In this document: in pieces, positions 1-9,278 of the stretch
Numbering within the stretch: position 1 is the first letter of the stretch
Layout: each line of letters opens with the position of its first letter
Assembly (NCBI RefSeq): GCF_008329985.2
Contig: NZ_CP038437.2
Coordinates: 4,092,001-4,156,000 of the forward strand
Origin: Halomonas binhaiensis
GTDB lineage: Bacteria; Pseudomonadota; Gammaproteobacteria; Pseudomonadales; Halomonadaceae
Reading direction: 5' to 3'
DNA length: 64,000 nucleotides
Notes under the pieces: model-generated
The model's input: only the letters and a program-made list of their open reading frames with translations
The model's database searches: none
Told to the model about the DNA's origin: nothing
Translations under genes and position numbers: made by a program

Positions 1-1290
1 CGTTTCTCGGCCGCCAAAGCCTTGGTGCCAGTCATCACAGGCAAGGGCTCCCTGGCTTCCATGGATGAGCATCAGGTGGTTGCCAAGGACCGCGCCCTGT
101 TCAAGGCCATGTGCTTCGGTGTATGCCGCACCCTGCCCCGACTCGAGGCCATCGCCTCACAGTTGCTGGAGAAACCCTTCAAGAGCCGCGATGCCGATGT
201 ACAGGCGCTGTTGCTGCTTGGCCTCTTCCAACTGCTGTACCTGCGTATACCTGCCCATGCTGCCGTAGGCGAGACAGCCGGAGCTGCACGCTTGCTGGGC
301 AAGTCCTGGGCGACCCGCGTGCTCAATGGTTGTCTACGCCGTTTTACTCGGGAATCCGCAACGCTGCAGGCCGAAGCGGACCGGGATCCTGCCGTGGCAC
401 TGTTGCATCCGCGCTGGTGGGTGAAAACCATGCGCCAGGCCTGGCCGGATGATTGGAAGGACATTCTGGAAGCCAACAATCAGCCCGGTCCCATGACCCT
501 ACGAGTCAATCGTCGTCTCAGTGACCGCGAGGCCTACCTGGAAGAACTCGGCGCTGCGGGAATCTCGGCACATCTATGCGCTCATGCTCCGGATGGCCTG
601 ACTCTGGAAACGCCGATTGATGTGGATAGCCTGCCCAATTTTCGTCAGGGGCATGTCAGCGTTCAGGACGAAGCTGCACAAATTTCGGCAGTACTGCTCG
701 GTCCCGCCATCGCTCCACGTCCCGGCGCCAGAGTGCTGGATGCCTGCTGTGCCCCAGGCGGCAAGACAGCGCATCTGCTGGAGTTGTTCGATATTCAACT
801 CCAGGCCATCGATTCAGATTCCACTCGTCTGGCCCGCGTCGAAGATACTCTGACCCGCCTGGGGCTGTCAGCCACCCTGGCCCAGGGAGATGCCACCGAG
901 CGTGACTGGTGGGATGGCACTCCCTTCGATGCCATTCTGCTTGATGCCCCTTGTTCCGGAAGTGGCGTCATCCGGCGTCATCCGGATATCAAACGCCTGC
1001 GCCGCCAGGGCGACATTACCCAACTGGCCGAGTTGCAGGCCAAACTGCTCGATAATCTCTGGCCATTGCTCAAGCCTGGCGGCACGCTGCTGTATGCCAC
1101 CTGCTCGGTGCTGCCAATGGAAAACAGTGAGCAGATAGCAGCGTTTCTCGAACGCACACCGGATGCCCGTCCGCATATGCCAAGCGGAATCAGTTGGGGA
1201 CGTGAAGCCGGAGCCGGACGCCAGCTGTTACCCGTGCCCAACAGCCACGATGGCTTCTTTTATGCCAGACTCCTAAAAGAAAGCGCATAA
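1..1290 (+). CDS. rsmB: 16S rRNA (cytosine-967-C5)-methyltransferase RsmB, 5' end cut by window edge
   Basis: SAM-dependent RNA methyltransferase; the family makes m5C967 in 16S rRNA. The frame is open to base 1, so the true start lies a few codons upstream; about 429 codons are visible, close to the family length. An N-terminal NusB-like helical region (first ~125 visible residues) precedes a Rossmann methyltransferase domain. SAM motif DACCAPGGKT is near base 738, motif IV LLDAPCSGSG near base 937, and motif VI ATCSV near base 1096. The cysteines of motifs IV and VI are the catalytic pair known for RNA m5C enzymes. The gene sits just before trkA, as in the common def-fmt-rsmB-trkA order, but with a dodecin gene in between. 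The first in-frame start codons visible (TTG at 22, GTG at 25) are internal and not the real start. Confidence 0.93.
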   Translation, partial: RFSAAKALVPVITGKGSLASMDEHQVVAKDRALFKAMCFGVCRTLPRLEAIASQLLEKPFKSRDADVQALLLLGLFQLLYLRIPAHAAVGETAGAARLLGKSWATRVLNGCLRRFTRESATLQAEADRDPAVALLHPRWWVKTMRQAWPDDWKDILEANNQPGPMTLRVNRRLSDREAYLEELGAAGISAHLCAHAPDGLTLETPIDVDSLPNFRQGHVSVQDEAAQISAVLLGPAIAPRPGARVLDACCAPGGKTAHLLELFDIQLQAIDSDSTRLARVEDTLTRLGLSATLAQGDATERDWWDGTPFDAILLDAPCSGSGVIRRHPDIKRLRRQGDITQLAELQAKLLDNLWPLLKPGGTLLYATCSVLPMENSEQIAAFLERTPDARPHMPSGISWGREAGAGRQLLPVPNSHDGFFYARLLKESA

Positions 1291-1338
1291 CGGGACATAA
1301 TGGAATTTGAATGATGGAAGATAAATAGGGGGAATGTC

Positions 1339-1545
1339 ATGAGCCAACATGTCTACAAGCAGGTCGAGTTGACGGGTTCTTCCGAGACCAGTATCGAAGA
1401 TGCTGTCCAGCGAGCGATTTCCAAGGCTTCCGAGAGTATCCACAATCTACGCTGGTTCGAGATCACCAATACTCGTGGCCATATCGAGAATGGCCGAGTG
1501 GCTCACTGGCAGGTAACGATGAAGGTGGGCTTCACGTTGGAATGA
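1339..1545 (+). CDS. Dodecin, flavin-binding small protein
   Basis: A 68-residue protein matching the dodecin family in length and pattern: N-terminal strand (VYKQVELTG), one helix with the [13 protein letters not shown] pattern, then two strands (WFEITNTRG and [10 protein letters not shown]). Dodecins form hollow dodecamers that bind FMN, riboflavin or related flavins and are thought to store or buffer them; the Trp at position 39 (LRWFE) corresponds to the residue that stacks on the isoalloxazine ring in known dodecins. The ATG at 1339 follows a purine-rich GGGGGA ribosome binding site. It lies between rsmB and trkA on the same strand, 48 bp after rsmB and 144 bp before trkA, so co-transcription is possible. 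Confidence 0.9.
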   Translation: MSQHVYKQVELTGSSETSIEDAVQRAISKASESIHNLRWFEITNTRGHIENGRVAHWQVTMKVGFTLE

Positions 1546-1689
1546 CCATCTGACATGCCGCCATCATGGGCAGGTCAATGCTCCTTGCTGCCCTGATGGC
1601 CTCTCTCTCACAACCCTGTTGCCCAAACGGGCAGCTGAGTTATGCTGCGATTTCATTGCAGCGCATCATACGCCCCAGACAGGACAACG

Positions 1690-3063
1690 ATGAAGATCAT
1701 CATTCTCGGTGCTGGCCAGGTCGGCGGCACCCTGGCGGAGCATCTGGCTCGCGAGGATAACGACATTACGGTGGTGGATACCGAAGGTGTTCGCCTTCGA
1801 GAACTGCACAACCGTCTCGACATCCGCACTGTGGCCGGCCCGGCTTCCTATCCCACAGTACTGCGCCAGGCAGGCTGTGAAGATGCTGATATGTTGATCG
1901 CGGTGACCAGCTCCGATGAAGTCAACATGGTGGCCTGTCAGGTTGCGCATACCCTGTTCCGTACTCCAACCAAGATTGCCCGGGTACGTGCCACCGCCTA
2001 TCTCGCTCGCCAGGGGTTGTTCGCCCATGAGGCGATACCTGTCGATGTACTGATCAGCCCTGAGCAGGTAGTCACCGACCACATTCGCCGCCTGATCGAG
2101 CATCCTGGCGCATTGCAGGTACTGGAATTCGCTGGCGGCCTGGTTCAGTTGGTGGCTGTACGCGCTTACTACGGAGGTCCGCTGGTCGGTCAGGAACTGG
2201 GCTTCCTGCGCCGCCACATGCCCAATGTCGATACTCGGGTTGCTGCCATCTATCGCCGCAACCGGGCCATCATTCCACGTGGTGATACTGTCATCGAGGC
2301 AGATGACGAGGTGTTCTTCATCGCCGCGCGCAAGGACATTCGAGCAGTAATGAGCGAACTGCGCCGTCTCGATCGTGACTTCCGCCGAGTGATCATCGCC
2401 GGAGGCGGTAATATTGGCGAGCGTCTGGCCGAGCACCTGGAGCACAGCCATCAGGTCAAGATCATCGAGTTCAACCTGGAACGCTGTACCCAGTTGTCCG
2501 AGCGTCTCGACCGCACAGTGGTCCTTCATGGCAGTGCCACCAACAAGCGTCTGCTGGAAGAGGAAAACATCGAGGACTGCGATATCTTCTGTGCACTGAC
2601 CAACGACGACGAAGTCAACATCATGTCGTCGATGTTGGCCAAGCGCATGGGGGCCAAGAAGGTGCTCACTCTGATCAACAATGCCGCCTATGTGGATCTC
2701 GTGCAAGGCGGCGAGATCGATATCGCCATCTCCCCCCAGCAGACCACCATTTCCAGCCTGCTGACCCACGTGCGCCGTGGCGACATCGTCAATGTCCACT
2801 CGCTGCGCCGGGGAGCTGCCGAAGCCATCGAGGCCATCGCCCATGGCGACAAGCAGTCCTCCAGGGTGGTGGGTCGTGCAATTGGCGAGATCAAGCTGCC
2901 TGCAGGCACCACCATTGGCGCTATCGTGCGCGGCAAGGAAGTGTTGATCGCCCATGATGACGTGGTGATCGAAAGTGGTGATCACGTCATGCTGTTCGTG
3001 GTCGACAAGCGCAAGATCAGGGATGTCGAACGCCTGTTCCAGGTCGGCTTGACGTTCTTCTAA
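1690..3063 (+). CDS. trkA: Trk system potassium uptake protein TrkA
   Basis: Peripheral cytoplasmic regulatory subunit of the Trk potassium uptake channel. The protein is 457 aa, as expected (E. coli 458). It has the usual duplicated architecture: RCK-N (NAD-binding) with [17 protein letters not shown] at the start, RCK-C, a second RCK-N with [18 protein letters not shown] (residues ~235-255), and a second RCK-C. The start is placed at ATG 1690, where the Rossmann strand begins and AGGA lies 5-7 bases upstream; a longer frame from 1642 would add 16 residues not found in the family. TrkA partners with TrkH/TrkI channels; a TrkH-type gene is at 7583-9061 on the other strand, so the two are not one operon here. 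Confidence 0.96.
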   Translation: MKIIILGAGQVGGTLAEHLAREDNDITVVDTEGVRLRELHNRLDIRTVAGPASYPTVLRQAGCEDADMLIAVTSSDEVNMVACQVAHTLFRTPTKIARVRATAYLARQGLFAHEAIPVDVLISPEQVVTDHIRRLIEHPGALQVLEFAGGLVQLVAVRAYYGGPLVGQELGFLRRHMPNVDTRVAAIYRRNRAIIPRGDTVIEADDEVFFIAARKDIRAVMSELRRLDRDFRRVIIAGGGNIGERLAEHLEHSHQVKIIEFNLERCTQLSERLDRTVVLHGSATNKRLLEEENIEDCDIFCALTNDDEVNIMSSMLAKRMGAKKVLTLINNAAYVDLVQGGEIDIAISPQQTTISSLLTHVRRGDIVNVHSLRRGAAEAIEAIAHGDKQSSRVVGRAIGEIKLPAGTTIGAIVRGKEVLIAHDDVVIESGDHVMLFVVDKRKIRDVERLFQVGLTFF

Positions 3064-3235
3064 GCCATTCAGCACCGATACGATCAGCATGAGGAGAGTG
3101 CGAGCCGCCTGCTGATCATGGAACCTGGAGGGTATCTCCAGAGTCTTAACAGTCCTGTACTTGATTGGGGCAGGTTGGCCTGCCTCGAGCGTTCGTGGAT
3201 AATCGATCCTTCATTTGTTTCAGGCCCTGAGGCCC

Positions 3236-4468
3236 ATGTCCGAAACCGAAGATACTCTGATCGCCGAGCGGCCACAGACTGACGGTGGTCCGCGTCGCGA
3301 TGTGCAAGTGGGTGACACCACCTTTACCCTGCTGGGAACCGCTCATGTCAGTGCCGAAAGTGCCAATGAGGTGCGAGCGCTGATCGCCTCTGGCGAGTTC
3401 GACGCTGTCGCCATCGAATTATGCGATGCCCGCCATCACAACCTGGCCAACCCTGATGCACTGGGCGAACAGGATCTGTTCCAGATCTTCCGCCAGGGCA
3501 AGGCTGGCATGGTGGCCGCCAACCTGGCTCTGGGCGCATTCCAGCAGCGCATTGCCGAACAGTCCGGCATCGAACCCGGTGCCGAAATGCGCGCCGCTCT
3601 GGAAGCCAGTCAGGAAAAGAACCTGCCACTGCTGCTGATCGACCGAGACGTGGGCGTCACCCTCAAGCGTATTTACCAGAATGTCCCCTGGTGGCAGCGC
3701 TTCAATCTGATTTCAGGATTGCTGGGCAGTGTGCTGTCGCGGCAGGATGTCTCCGCAGAGGAAGTCGAACGGCTGAAGCAGGGCGATGTACTGGAGTCCA
3801 CCTTCAGCGAATTCGCGGCTGAATCGGAGACGCTCTACACCCCACTGATCAGCGAACGTGATCGTTACATGGTCATGCGCCTTGCCCAACAGTGCCCTCC
3901 TGGCGAGTACCAGCGTGTACTGGTCGTCATCGGTGCGGGCCATCTCAAGGGTATGGCGGAGCACCTGGAGGGGCCTGCTCCTGTCGATCCTGCCGCCGAG
4001 ATCGAAGCGCTGGAAAGCGTCAAGCCGCGTTCCAAGGTATGGAAGCTGATTCCCTGGCTGATCACCGCCCTAGTACTCACTGGTTTTGCCATCGGCTTCT
4101 CGCGCAACACTGACCTTGGCTGGCAGCTGGTAGGCGAGTGGTTCGTGATCAATGGCGTGCTGGCAGGCATTGGAGCACTGATTGCCCTGGGGCACCCCGT
4201 CACCATCATCGCCTCGGTATTCGCCGCTCCTCTTACCTCACTGAACCCTACCATCGGTGCTGGCTTTGTCGCCGCCGGAGTAGAATTGGCCATGCGCAAA
4301 CCCAAGGTACGCGACTTCGCCACCCTGCGTCACGACGTAACAGAAGTGAAAGGCTGGTGGCGTAACCGCGTTTCTCGCACCCTGCTGGTGTTCCTCGGCG
4401 CCACCATAGGTTCTGCCGCCGGCACTTGGATCGCAGGCTTGCGTATTGCCGGCAACCTGCTTGGCTGA
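3236..4468 (+). CDS. TraB/PrgY family membrane protein
   Basis: A 410-residue protein of the TraB (pheromone shutdown, PrgY) family. The N-terminal catalytic-like half has the family signature GTAHVS (residues ~33-38), then AIELCDARHHNL and later VLVVIGAGHLKGM, conserved motifs of the TIKI/TraB/EreA-like superfamily that includes metalloproteases. The C-terminal third has hydrophobic segments (LIPWLITALVLTGFAIGF, then a long helical region around WFVINGVLAGIGALIALG, and LLVFLGATIGSAAGTWIAG), so the protein is anchored in the inner membrane. The ATG at 3236 is preferred (GAGG upstream) over a TTG at 3215. The actual substrate in Gram-negative bacteria is not known. It ends in front of a hairpin shared with the convergent tapT gene. 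Confidence 0.85.
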   Translation: MSETEDTLIAERPQTDGGPRRDVQVGDTTFTLLGTAHVSAESANEVRALIASGEFDAVAIELCDARHHNLANPDALGEQDLFQIFRQGKAGMVAANLALGAFQQRIAEQSGIEPGAEMRAALEASQEKNLPLLLIDRDVGVTLKRIYQNVPWWQRFNLISGLLGSVLSRQDVSAEEVERLKQGDVLESTFSEFAAESETLYTPLISERDRYMVMRLAQQCPPGEYQRVLVVIGAGHLKGMAEHLEGPAPVDPAAEIEALESVKPRSKVWKLIPWLITALVLTGFAIGFSRNTDLGWQLVGEWFVINGVLAGIGALIALGHPVTIIASVFAAPLTSLNPTIGAGFVAAGVELAMRKPKVRDFATLRHDVTEVKGWWRNRVSRTLLVFLGATIGSAAGTWIAGLRIAGNLLG

Positions 4469-4540
4469 TCAGCCTGTTGGCATGAACATGCTTGAATGGA
4501 ATAGCTTGAATAGAAACAAGGAACGGCTTGGATAGAAACA

Positions 4541-4568
4541 ACAAGGGCGCCCGGATCGGCGCCCTTGT
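4541..4568. terminator. Bidirectional hairpin between convergent genes
   Basis: A perfect 11-bp inverted repeat, ACAAGGGCGCC and GGCGCCCTTGT, with a 6-base loop. It lies between the TraB-family gene (+) and tapT (-). Neither side has a strong T-run, so it may be a weak or Rho-assisted terminator. Confidence 0.6.
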
Positions 4569-4644
4569 GGCTTGTTCCACATCAGCGGCCTCTCACATTA
4601 GCTATTTCCCACATTCGCTATTTCTCGCATTGGCTGTTACGCCA

Positions 4645-5439
4645 TCACGCTTGGCTACCTGAAGCGCATTGCTGCGCGTGGCGCTTTTCCAGCAAACGCT
4701 TCATCGCGGGACTGGGTGTTTCGATCTTTTCGTAGCGACGACTGCAGGCATAGCTGTGATTGAAGGCATCAAAATAGTCATCCAGGCTATTGGCAGCCTC
4801 GCTTTCCCCGGCCTGACGCAGCAACTCGGCAGCGACTTCAGCCGTGCATAAATGCGCATCGGAAGCGGGCTTGCGCAGCCGGTAGCGTGTCAGTCGCTGG
4901 GTACGTAGCGGCAATACCGGCAAGCCGTCGAGATACGGACTCTTGCGAAAGATTCGCCGCGCCTGACGCCAGGTACCGTCCAGCAGGATCAGCACTGGAA
5001 TACGCTGCTTCCGTTCATGCTTCACTGCCTCGATATCAACGACACGGTGAGCGTAGTCCGGCTGGTCGTCGGGAAACACCACAAAGGGAGCATAACGCTC
5101 ATCGGTCAGCAGACTCAGCAGTACTTCATCCGGCGCTGTGCGATACCAGGTAAAGACACGCGTCGGGGCCAGCACATCGGCAATCAGACGACCCGTATTG
5201 GTTGGCTTGTTATGTTCCAGCGGGTGAGTGATCAGCCACACCTGCACGCCACTTTCCGCCTCGACCTTATAGGGGCACAGGCAGTTCAGCTCCGGCAACT
5301 TGCACCCTTCACAACGAATGACAAAGCTGCCACGAGCCTTGAACTCACGCCGTGGCGGACGAGGATGCCCGGTTGCGGGGTCGACATGCTGAGGACAGTT
5401 ATCGGCCATCTCAGGCGCAGAAGACGAGGAATCGGGCAT
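4645..5439 (-). CDS. tapT: DTW-domain tRNA-uridine aminocarboxypropyltransferase (TapT/YfiP type)
   Basis: A 264-residue DTW-domain protein. In E. coli the homologue TapT (YfiP) transfers the 3-amino-3-carboxypropyl group of SAM to uridine 47 of tRNA (acp3U). Visible features are a cysteine cluster at residues ~43-55 (CEGCKLPELNCLC) that probably binds zinc, the central THPLEHNKPTNTGRL segment, and the defining D-x-T-W motif in LILLDGTWRQARRI (residues ~150-163). The tail is rich in charged helical residues. It is a single gene between aceK (same strand, 191 bp upstream) and the convergent TraB-family gene. The assignment to acp3U synthesis rests on family membership. Confidence 0.85.
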   Translation of the reverse strand: MPDSSSSAPEMADNCPQHVDPATGHPRPPRREFKARGSFVIRCEGCKLPELNCLCPYKVEAESGVQVWLITHPLEHNKPTNTGRLIADVLAPTRVFTWYRTAPDEVLLSLLTDERYAPFVVFPDDQPDYAHRVVDIEAVKHERKQRIPVLILLDGTWRQARRIFRKSPYLDGLPVLPLRTQRLTRYRLRKPASDAHLCTAEVAAELLRQAGESEAANSLDDYFDAFNHSYACSRRYEKIETPSPAMKRLLEKRHAQQCASGSQA

Positions 5440-5538
5440 GGGTACACAGATCGGTGATTCGAAGGGCGCCTAGTCTAACACTCTCACCGACAACTCACCG
5501 CCAAGTTCCTTATGCTTCCGCCCTCATTTCTAAGGCCG

Positions 5539-5592
5539 ATTGACTCGCTTCGCTCGCCCTTCGGCTGTTGTCTCCGCTACGCTCCGGCTCAA
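5539..5592. repeat. Short imperfect GC-rich repeats between aceK and tapT
   Basis: The spacer between tapT and aceK contains two similar segments on the minus strand, GGAGCGTAGCGGAG and GGCGAGCGAAGCGAG, separated by about a dozen bases. They look like the imperfect palindromic units seen in extragenic repeats, but only one site of this kind was noticed in the window, so its nature is open. Confidence 0.3.
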
Positions 5593-5630
5593 CACGGCAT
5601 GAACAAGCGCAGACACTTTTCGCACAGAGC

Positions 5631-7373
5631 CTAATACGTCAGTTCCCCTTGGTCCTCCGCAAAACGCTGCTTGTTGCGGTAGGGGTAAACATCAATGACC
5701 TGGCCACTGGCGATGGCATTCTGCAGCCCTTTCCAGTAGTCCGCGTCAAACAGCTCTGGATGCAGCTCGTAGAACAGCTTGCGCAAGCGTATATCAGCAA
5801 ACAGGAACGGGCCGAACTCTTCGGGAAAAATGTCATTGGGCCCCACGGAGTACCAGGGCTCGTCAGACATTTCCTGTTCAGGGTACAGCGCCTCGGGAAT
5901 ATGCCGGAAGTTGCATTCGGTCAGGTAGCAGACCTCATCGTAATCGTAGAAGATCACTCTCCCATGACGCGTCACACCGAAGTTCTTCAACAGCATGTCG
6001 CCCGGGAAGATATTGGCCGCAGCCATCTGCTTGATGGCATTACCGTAATCCTTGAGTACCGCGCGCGTTTCCTCCACATCACACTGTTCGAGATACAGAT
6101 TCAGCGGCGTCATCATGCGCTCGGTATAACAGTGCTCGATGATCACCTTGTCATCCTTGAGCCTCACCGTGGATGGAGCCACGGCCAACAACTCATCCAG
6201 ACAATCCGGATCGAAATGATCCCGCCGTGACACCAGATAGGTGAACTCCTGGGTATCTGCCATGCGCCCTACCCGATCATGCCGCTTGACCAGGCTATAT
6301 TTCTCGCGCACGTTCTCGCGACTCATTTCCTTGGTCGGATCGAAGCGGTCCTTGATGATCTTGAACACGGTTCGGTGGGAGGGCAGCATGAACACCGCCA
6401 TGACCATGCCGCGTACCCCTGGCGCAATGATGAACTTATCCTCGCGCCTGGCAACCTGGCGATTGAGTTCACGAAAGAACTCGCTTTTACCATGCTTGAA
6501 GAAACCGATAGCGGCATACAGCTCATTGAGCGGCTTGTCCGGCATCAACACCTGCAGGTAGCGGACAAACTCTCCCGGAACAGTCGCGTCCACCTGAAAA
6601 TACACCCGGGTGAACGAGAAGATGATCGATACTTCCTGAGGCTCGATAATCACCGTATCCAGCTTCAGGCCCTTGCCTTCATCGTGGAGAATCGGCAAGA
6701 CCAGAGGTACCTGAGTATCACCAGCCAGAATGCGCCCGACCAGATAGGCCCCTTTGTTGCGATAGAAGACGCTCTTGAGCCATTCGATTTCGGCGTCTGC
6801 CGCGTCACGCAGCGCCACCGGCAGATGGGTGGACAGAAACTCCCCTGCCAAGTGCGCGCACAGGTCCAGGTCGACGAATGGCACCTCGAACCCTGCCTCC
6901 ACCAGCACGCCCTTCACAGCAGCTTCCCAGTCTCCTTCAGCCTTGCGATGGTGACATAGTTCAATGCCGGAATGATGCGGCGCACTATCCAGGGAAGAAT
7001 AGACGAACATCCAGTCGTCGCGAATATGGCGATGATGGAAAACCGAGCAGAACAGTGAGTTGAAATAGGTTTCAGCCAGCTCGTAATCCAGTCGCTGACT
7101 GATCATCTCAGCATAATGCTGCTTGGCTTCTCGCCAGCACTCGCAATGAGTAAGAGAGTCTCCGTCGATGGTGCGCCTGAGCTTGCCCAGCGTTTCATCG
7201 ACTTTTTCCTGATAGAGGTTGATACGTTCCGCGGACGCCTGCTGAGCCTCTTTCCATGCGGCCTCTTGAAAGCGCCTTCTGGCATCCAGCGTAATCAGCT
7301 TGAAGCGTGAACGATATTCATCAAACCCATGCAGGATGGTAGCGGCAAGACGGTAGGCGGGTGACAGTTTCAT
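5631..7373 (-). CDS. aceK: Isocitrate dehydrogenase kinase/phosphatase AceK
   Basis: Bifunctional enzyme that phosphorylates and dephosphorylates isocitrate dehydrogenase, controlling the branch between the TCA cycle and the glyoxylate shunt. At 580 aa it matches the family (E. coli 578). Highly conserved segments are visible: an ATP-binding region beginning APGVRGMVMAVFMLPS (residues ~320-335), HDRVGRMADTQEF (~365-378), and the kinase core NAIKQMAAANIFPGDMLLKN followed by FGVTRHGRVIFYDYDEVCY (~435-480). The start ATG has GGGAG about 8 bases upstream. In enterobacteria aceK follows aceBA; here it stands alone, with no isocitrate lyase or malate synthase gene in the window. Confidence 0.97.
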   Translation of the reverse strand: MKLSPAYRLAATILHGFDEYRSRFKLITLDARRRFQEAAWKEAQQASAERINLYQEKVDETLGKLRRTIDGDSLTHCECWREAKQHYAEMISQRLDYELAETYFNSLFCSVFHHRHIRDDWMFVYSSLDSAPHHSGIELCHHRKAEGDWEAAVKGVLVEAGFEVPFVDLDLCAHLAGEFLSTHLPVALRDAADAEIEWLKSVFYRNKGAYLVGRILAGDTQVPLVLPILHDEGKGLKLDTVIIEPQEVSIIFSFTRVYFQVDATVPGEFVRYLQVLMPDKPLNELYAAIGFFKHGKSEFFRELNRQVARREDKFIIAPGVRGMVMAVFMLPSHRTVFKIIKDRFDPTKEMSRENVREKYSLVKRHDRVGRMADTQEFTYLVSRRDHFDPDCLDELLAVAPSTVRLKDDKVIIEHCYTERMMTPLNLYLEQCDVEETRAVLKDYGNAIKQMAAANIFPGDMLLKNFGVTRHGRVIFYDYDEVCYLTECNFRHIPEALYPEQEMSDEPWYSVGPNDIFPEEFGPFLFADIRLRKLFYELHPELFDADYWKGLQNAIASGQVIDVYPYRNKQRFAEDQGELTY

Positions 7374-7549
7374 CGCAGGGCTCCCGGCAGATATCAGCTC
7401 AGAGTGCAGAATCTCGCCACATCATGCGAGACGACCAATGTCGACTGTCATGTTGCCCTGCAACATACCTCAAACCTAGCCCCCCTGCACATCAAAGCAC
7501 AGGATAAGGTTGATTCATCAGAAACAAGGCTGTCCTTCCTTGGTAATAG

Positions 7550-7600
7550 CTTCTGCCTGAACGGTTATTTCTGCCAGAACGGTTACTTCTGCCAGAACAT
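7550..7600. repeat. 18-bp tandem repeat spanning the trkH stop codon
   Basis: Units at 7550-7567 and 7568-7585 (16 of 18 bases the same) plus a partial third at 7586-7600. On the minus strand each unit reads TTCTGGCAGAAGTAACCG with small changes. The TAA at 7583-7585 is the trkH stop and a second in-frame TAA follows at 7565-7567, so the last codons and stop of trkH have been tandemly duplicated downstream. Confidence 0.85.
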
Positions 7601-9061
7601 CGGCGTCAGCAATACCAGCACGGTCAAGATTTCCAGGCGCCCCAATAGCATGCCAAAGCTCAATAGCCATTTCGCCGCATCCGGCAAGGTGCCGAAATTG
7701 CCCGCTGGCCCAATGACATCTCCCAGGCCTGGGCCGACATTGGCGACAGCGGTGGCAGCTCCGCTCAAGGCGGTCACGTAATCAAGCCCGAGCAGAGCAA
7801 GGGCCATGGCCAGTCCAGCAATCGTCAGGAAGAAGAAGAAGGAAAACGCCACGACGCCACGGCCCACATCATCGGACAGGGGAAGCCCATTGAAGCGGGA
7901 AACAAAGACTCCACGCGCATGGATCAAGTAACGCAGCTGACTGAGCAGCATCTTCATCGAAATCTGAAAACGGAAAATCTTCATTCCACCCGTTGTCGAA
8001 CCACTACATCCACCGACAAAGGTCAGGTAGAAGAAAGCCATCACCGCCAGTGGTCCCCACTGCATATAGTCATCGCTGGCATAACCCGTGGTGGTCACCA
8101 CCGATACCACATTGAAAGCCGTGTGAGTAAGGGACATGAAGGGAGCTTCACCACGCGAGACCCGATACAACGTGATGCACAGTACCACCACTACCAGCAG
8201 AATCAGCAGGCCGCGCACCTGTTCATCACGCCACAGAGCCTTGGGAGAACCACGCAGGCAGCGGATATAAAGCACGAACGGCAAGGAGCCACAAAGCATG
8301 AACAAAGTGCCCATCCAGATCAGGTGAGGTTGGTCACTATACGCGCCGAAAGAGGCATCACTGTTAGCGAAGCCGCCGGTGGCAACCGAGGTCATGGCAT
8401 GCACCACGGCATCCAGAGGCTGCATTCCCCCAAGCCAGTAAGACAGCATGGCCAGCAGCGTTACCCCGACATAAATGCCCAACGAAGCCTGGGCAATACC
8501 ACCGGTGCGTGGCAAGACTTTATCTGACCAGTCGGAGGACTCGGTCTGAAACAGACGCATGCCCCCCACTTTCAGGAACGGCAGGATGGCAATCCCCATG
8601 ACGATGATGCCGATGCCCCCCATCCACTGCATCAGCCCTCGCCATAGCTTGATGCCATCGGACAGGTGCTCGATCCCACTGAGTACCGTGGAGCCCGTGG
8701 TCGTTACCGCAGACACCGACTCAAAGAACGCATCCGTGATACCAAGCTCAGGCACTCCGAAGACCAGAGGAAGGCTGGCAAAAGCACAGATCGACAGCCA
8801 GCTCAGCGTGGTCAGCACAAACATCTGCTGCGTCTTGAGCGCAATATGCACGCCACGGGTCAACCACCAGCTCAGGCTTACCGTGACCAGCAATACCACC
8901 AGTGCGAGTCCGAAGGCGTGAGTATCCGCATCGCCCTCGAAGTGCAGCACCAGCCAGGGCACCAGCATGAAGACCGCGAGGACCAGCCACAACAAGGACA
9001 ATACCCGGAGCACCGGCGCCCAATCCCACCACCAGCGCCTGACTTGGTTCCCTCCCGCCAT
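7583..9061 (-). CDS. trkH: Trk system potassium channel subunit (TrkH/TrkI family)
   Basis: A 492-residue polytopic inner-membrane protein that forms the potassium-translocating subunit of the Trk system and is gated by TrkA. Four pore-loop segments, one per repeat, can be seen: AVTTTGSTVL, SVATGGFANS, VVTTTGYAS and ANVGPGLGDV; the central Gly of each is the selectivity-filter glycine of the SKT (superfamily of K+ transporters) family. Between them are the usual paired transmembrane helices. The ATG has GGGGGA about 8 bases upstream. Halomonas elongata has two such channels, TrkH and TrkI; sequence reading alone does not say which this is, and its separation from trkA leaves TrkI possible. 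The 3' end carries a stop-spanning tandem repeat. Confidence 0.93.
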   Translation of the reverse strand: MAGGNQVRRWWWDWAPVLRVLSLLWLVLAVFMLVPWLVLHFEGDADTHAFGLALVVLLVTVSLSWWLTRGVHIALKTQQMFVLTTLSWLSICAFASLPLVFGVPELGITDAFFESVSAVTTTGSTVLSGIEHLSDGIKLWRGLMQWMGGIGIIVMGIAILPFLKVGGMRLFQTESSDWSDKVLPRTGGIAQASLGIYVGVTLLAMLSYWLGGMQPLDAVVHAMTSVATGGFANSDASFGAYSDQPHLIWMGTLFMLCGSLPFVLYIRCLRGSPKALWRDEQVRGLLILLVVVVLCITLYRVSRGEAPFMSLTHTAFNVVSVVTTTGYASDDYMQWGPLAVMAFFYLTFVGGCSGSTTGGMKIFRFQISMKMLLSQLRYLIHARGVFVSRFNGLPLSDDVGRGVVAFSFFFFLTIAGLAMALALLGLDYVTALSGAATAVANVGPGLGDVIGPAGNFGTLPDAAKWLLSFGMLLGRLEILTVLVLLTPMFWQK

Positions 9062-9278
9062 TCACAGTCCCCCGGTATCGTCACGATAAAAGCAATATGA
9101 TGAAAATCAGATGATAAAAACAACGTCATGCAATGATTCGCGGCGCCCATCATAGACCAACAGCATACAATTGCGAGACCTCTGGTCGAGCAGATGCGCT
9201 TTTCGAGGGTGACAGGTGCCGCCATGGCGGAGACAATAAGCCTCCTTGTGCCAGCATCTTCTTTGACAGAGCATCCCC

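Noticed and set aside
1666-3090. 474-codon open frame antisense to trkA
   Set aside because: Shadow of trkA codon bias; trkA motifs and length are complete on the plus strand.
3168-3183. GGCAGG-TTGG-CCTGCC hairpin after trkA considered as terminator
   Set aside because: Short 6-bp stem and no T-run; insufficient support.
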